Shown piece by piece: positions 60,363-64,000 of a stretch of DNA of 64,000 nt. The position numbers and the translations under genes were made by a program. This stretch comes from Haemonchus contortus (Eukaryota > Nematoda > Chromadorea > Rhabditida > Trichostrongylidae): assembly GCA_000469685.2 (NCBI GenBank), contig LS997563.1, positions 30,130,397-30,194,396 of the forward strand, read 5' to 3'. Every line of letters begins with the position of its first letter. The stretch's first letter is position 1. A model generated the notes under the pieces. It was not told where the DNA came from and did no database searches. It worked only from the letters and a program-made list of their open reading frames with translations.

Positions 60363-61269
60363 TTATTACACTATTTAAGGTTTTATGAGGAATTACCATT
60401 AATCAAGTTTATTAAATGAAATCATTGATCTACAAATCCCTGTTCTCATTTCTTTAAACCCAAATAACTAATAAGCTCAAGTTAGTTGCGACAGCACTGG
60501 TTCATTAATGACTTAGACTCATCATAGGGGCTGGGTTAGTTCTCAATCATTCCTACCCTTTTATACTTATTTTTATACTTGTTACTGTTTATTTTTCGTT
60601 AATTTTTCTTTTTACATACTTTCGCATTCTTTCGTACTCCTTTGACAGTTCGACAGCGTTTTTTCGTTTTTTTTTACATAGCTTTCAAAGACTTCTTATC
60701 ATTATGTCACCCTAATCAGGTAAAATAGAAGCTTGCACGAAACTTCAAAGCACTTTGAAAACATCTTTACTCTAAAAAATGATAAGAATGTTAGAGATTC
60801 CTTCAAGTATTCACTTCCATACGAATCACGTCTTCGTTTTCTGCCTTCTCAAAATCTGTAGCTGACCGCCTTCATAGGTAAGTGAAAGAGTCCCGCACCT
60901 CCCCTTGCCGTTCATATGGAATTTACTTGTTTGCTGCTGTGATCAACATGACCTCTTTTCTCATATCGTCATAACGCTCTTTTGCCTATTTATGGAAGTT
61001 ATCTTTACTGATAGTCGTCTCTGAAGAAGGGCTTCAACGTTCGTGGGAGGAAGTATTTGACTGCCATGCTTACGAAACACTGACGTCAAGTCATGCTAAT
61101 GAAATTTAATGTTTTCTTCACTTTTGAACATTACTGTAGCGAAGGTTTCGCTCGATATTTCTTTTACTTTTTCAGATTGAAATTATTTCGCTCTGATGAA
61201 ATGATCTATGGGCGATTTACCCATATTCGTCACTTGTTGCAAATACGTCATAAGTAGAGCAGCTCGCAG
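60363..61269. other. Unassigned DNA
   Basis: T-rich with no recognised feature. Confidence 0.4.
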
Positions 61270-61570
61270 AAAGGATAAAATGATAAAGTTTTTCGCGTCC
61301 ATCAATCCCGTCTGAGGGATGCGCCCCCGCAATCGACTTCCATTCAGAATCGTAGGGGCTTAATGAGGGCGTATGTGGCCTATACAATGAATTGCGGTGG
61401 CCAGCCTACGTACAAGTGCTTTTATCCTCCCAGACAAGTCTGTTACCAATTAACCGACCCCAGAGGGATGGAAGGCTTGGTTGGCGTGGGCGGGTATCGA
61501 TCCGGGATTCGAACCCCGACCGTACGTGTGAGATAGTGCGCCGCTTGCCGCTACACCACCTCCGCCTCTC
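61270..61570 (-). repeat. SINE family 1, best full-length copy
   Basis: On the minus strand: AGGCGGAGGTGGTGTAGCGG (A box), GGTCGGGGTTCGAATCCCGG (perfect B box), CCAACCAAGCCTTCCATCCC, GGGGTCGGTTAATTGGTAAC, CTGGGAGGATAAAAGCACTT, CATTGTATAGGCCACATACG, TACGATTCTGAATGGAAGTC, then GGGATTGATGGACGCG and a TTTATCCTTT end. The tRNA-derived head of about 75 nt keeps both internal Pol III promoter boxes. It is the reference for the other eight copies in the window. Confidence 0.85.
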
Positions 61571-61710
61571 GCATAGTTTCGAAAAAGCTAAGGTGGTCCA
61601 TCACAGTGATCCTGAGCCACTCGTAGAGCTATGCGAATCGTAGCTAATTGTCCCGCTGTTCGATACTACTGCCCATCCCCTTCTCAGCAACTTTCTAAAA
61701 ACTTGGGAGA

Positions 61711-64000
61711 ACATACATACATACATACATACATACATACATACATACATACATAACATACATACCATACATACATACATACATACATACATACATACAT
61801 ACATACATACATACATACATACTACCATACATACATACATAACATACATACATACATACATACAACATACATACATACATACATACATACATACCATACA
61901 TACATACCATACATACATACAGTACATACATACATACATTACATACATAAAAAAAACATACATACATACATACATACATACATACATACATACATACATA
62001 CATAACATACATACATACATAACATACCATACATACATACATACATACATACATACATTACCATACATACATACATAATAATAACATAACATACATACAT
62101 ACATTACATACATACATACATACATACCATACATACATACATACATACATACTACATACATACACTACATACATACATACATACATACATACATACATAC
62201 ATACCATACATACATTCATACATACATACATACATACACATACATACATACATACATACAATACATACATACATACATACATACATACATACATACATAC
62301 ATACATACATACATACATACATACATACATACATACATACATACATACATACATACATACATACATACATACATACATACATACATACATACATACATCA
62401 TACATACATACATACATACATACATACATACATACATACATACATACATACATACATACATACATACATACATACATACATACCATACATACATACATAC
62501 ATACATACATACATACATACATACATACATACATACATACATACATACATACATACATACATACATACATACATACATACATACATACATACATACATAC
62601 ATACATACATACATACATACATACATACATACATACATACATACATACATACATACATACATACATACATACATACATACATACATACATACATACATAC
62701 ATACATACATACATACATACATACATACATACATACATACATACATACATACATACATACATACATACATACATACATACATACATACATACATACATAC
62801 ATACATACATACATACATACATACATACATACATACATACATACATACATACATACATACATACATACATACATACATACATACATACATACATACATAC
62901 ATACATACATACATACATACATACATACATACATACATACATACATACATACATACATACATACATACATACATACATACATACATACATACATACATAC
63001 ATACATACATACATACATACATACATACATACATACATACATACATACATACATACATACATACATACATACATACATACATACATACATACATACATAC
63101 ATACATACATACATACATACATACATACATACATACATACATACATACATACATACATACATACATACATACATACATACATACATACATACATACATAC
63201 ATACATACATACATACATACATACATACATACATACATACATACATACATACATACATACATACATACATACATACATACATACATACATACATACATAC
63301 ATACATACATACATACATACATACATACATACATACATACATACATACATACATACATACATACATACATACATACATACATACATACATACATACATAC
63401 ATACATACATACATACATACATACATACATACATACATACATACATACATACATACATACATACATACATACATACATACATACATACATACATACATAC
63501 ATACATACATACATACATACATACATACATACATACATACATACATACATACATACATACATACATACATACATACATACATACATACATACATACATAC
63601 ATACATACATACATACATACATACATACATACATACATACATACATACATACATACATACATACATACATACATACATACATACATACATACATACATAC
63701 ATACATACATACATACATACATACATACATACATACATACATACATACATACATACATACATACATACATACATACATACATACATACATACATACATAC
63801 ATACATACATACATACATACATACATACATACATACATACATACATACATACATACATACATACATACATACATACATACATACATACATACATACATAC
63901 ATACATACATACATACATACATACATACATACATACATACATACATACATACATACATACATACATACATACATACATACATACATACATACATACATAC
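61711..64000. repeat. (ATAC)n / (GTAT)n microsatellite, ~2.3 kb, open at window end
   Basis: The tetranucleotide ACAT/ATAC repeats from 61711 to the last base. The first ~775 bp (to about 62485) have frequent single-base slips and a few substitutions. From there to 64000 the array is uninterrupted, about 380 perfect units. Because 4 and 3 are coprime, all minus frames read MYVC and all plus frames THTY-like peptides without stops, which explains the very long artificial ORFs here. Confidence 0.98.

Noticed and set aside
62058..63998. 646-codon minus-strand frame of MYVC repeats, and shorter nested ones
   Set aside because: It is the unavoidable translation of a tetranucleotide repeat, open in every frame; not a protein gene.
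1..64000. Spliced-leader RNA (SL1-type), 5S rRNA, CRISPR array, bacterial operon
   Set aside because: I looked for the SL1 leader core, 5S-like sequence, regularly spaced short repeats and tightly packed long ORFs and saw none.

Overview
The window looks like eukaryotic, repeat-rich, gene-poor DNA from a nematode, most likely a strongylid (hookworm-like) parasite. The reasons are: (i) the one convincing gene has short introns (57 to 79 nt among longer ones) with nematode-type TTTCAG acceptors; (ii) there are decayed RTE-type LINEs with the KVYRTVVRP-style C-terminal region familiar from strongylid genomes, plus a Penelope-like element, a Tc1-like element and a mariner-like element; (iii) a tRNA-derived SINE occurs at least nine times. 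Nothing bacterial is present: no operons, no Shine-Dalgarno-led ORFs and no CRISPR. The species call is inference.

Layout. 1-9.4 kb: largely featureless, with one tRNA-like SINE relic, a tRNA-Ser-like fragment and a near-perfect hairpin at 4980-5035. 9.4-9.8 kb: a GC-rich island. 10.4-17.3 kb: a SINE cluster with a local duplication, and half of a Tc1-like transposon. 18.6-21.0 kb: two RTE LINE relics in opposite orientations. 22.9-26.5 kb: another SINE and the 3' part of a Penelope-like element with its GIY-YIG nuclease. 27.7-33.2 kb: a nine-exon gene on the minus strand. It encodes a 379-residue protein with a Ser/Thr/Cys-rich N-terminus, three C2H2 zinc fingers and a basic C-terminal region. 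All splice phases join and the total is exactly 1140 nt including the stop. I assembled it by hand from splice signals; no single ORF shows it. 34.4-34.7 kb: a coding-like exon candidate. 36-55 kb: mostly unassigned DNA with a small hairpin, a CRE-like motif cluster and a 62-bp minisatellite. 55.4-57.6 kb: another RTE 3' fragment, then an almost complete mariner-like element with both TIRs and TA flanks. 60.2-61.6 kb: two SINE copies. 61.7-64.0 kb: about 2.3 kb of (ATAC)n microsatellite running off the window.

The functional content is therefore one probable nuclear regulator in a bed of decayed mobile elements. The zinc-finger layout (normal, expanded, normal) and the C-terminal part loosely resemble the AEBP2/Jing PRC2-cofactor family. 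That is a hypothesis for a profile search, not an identification. Most annotated repeats are dead: frames are broken and catalytic regions are partial.
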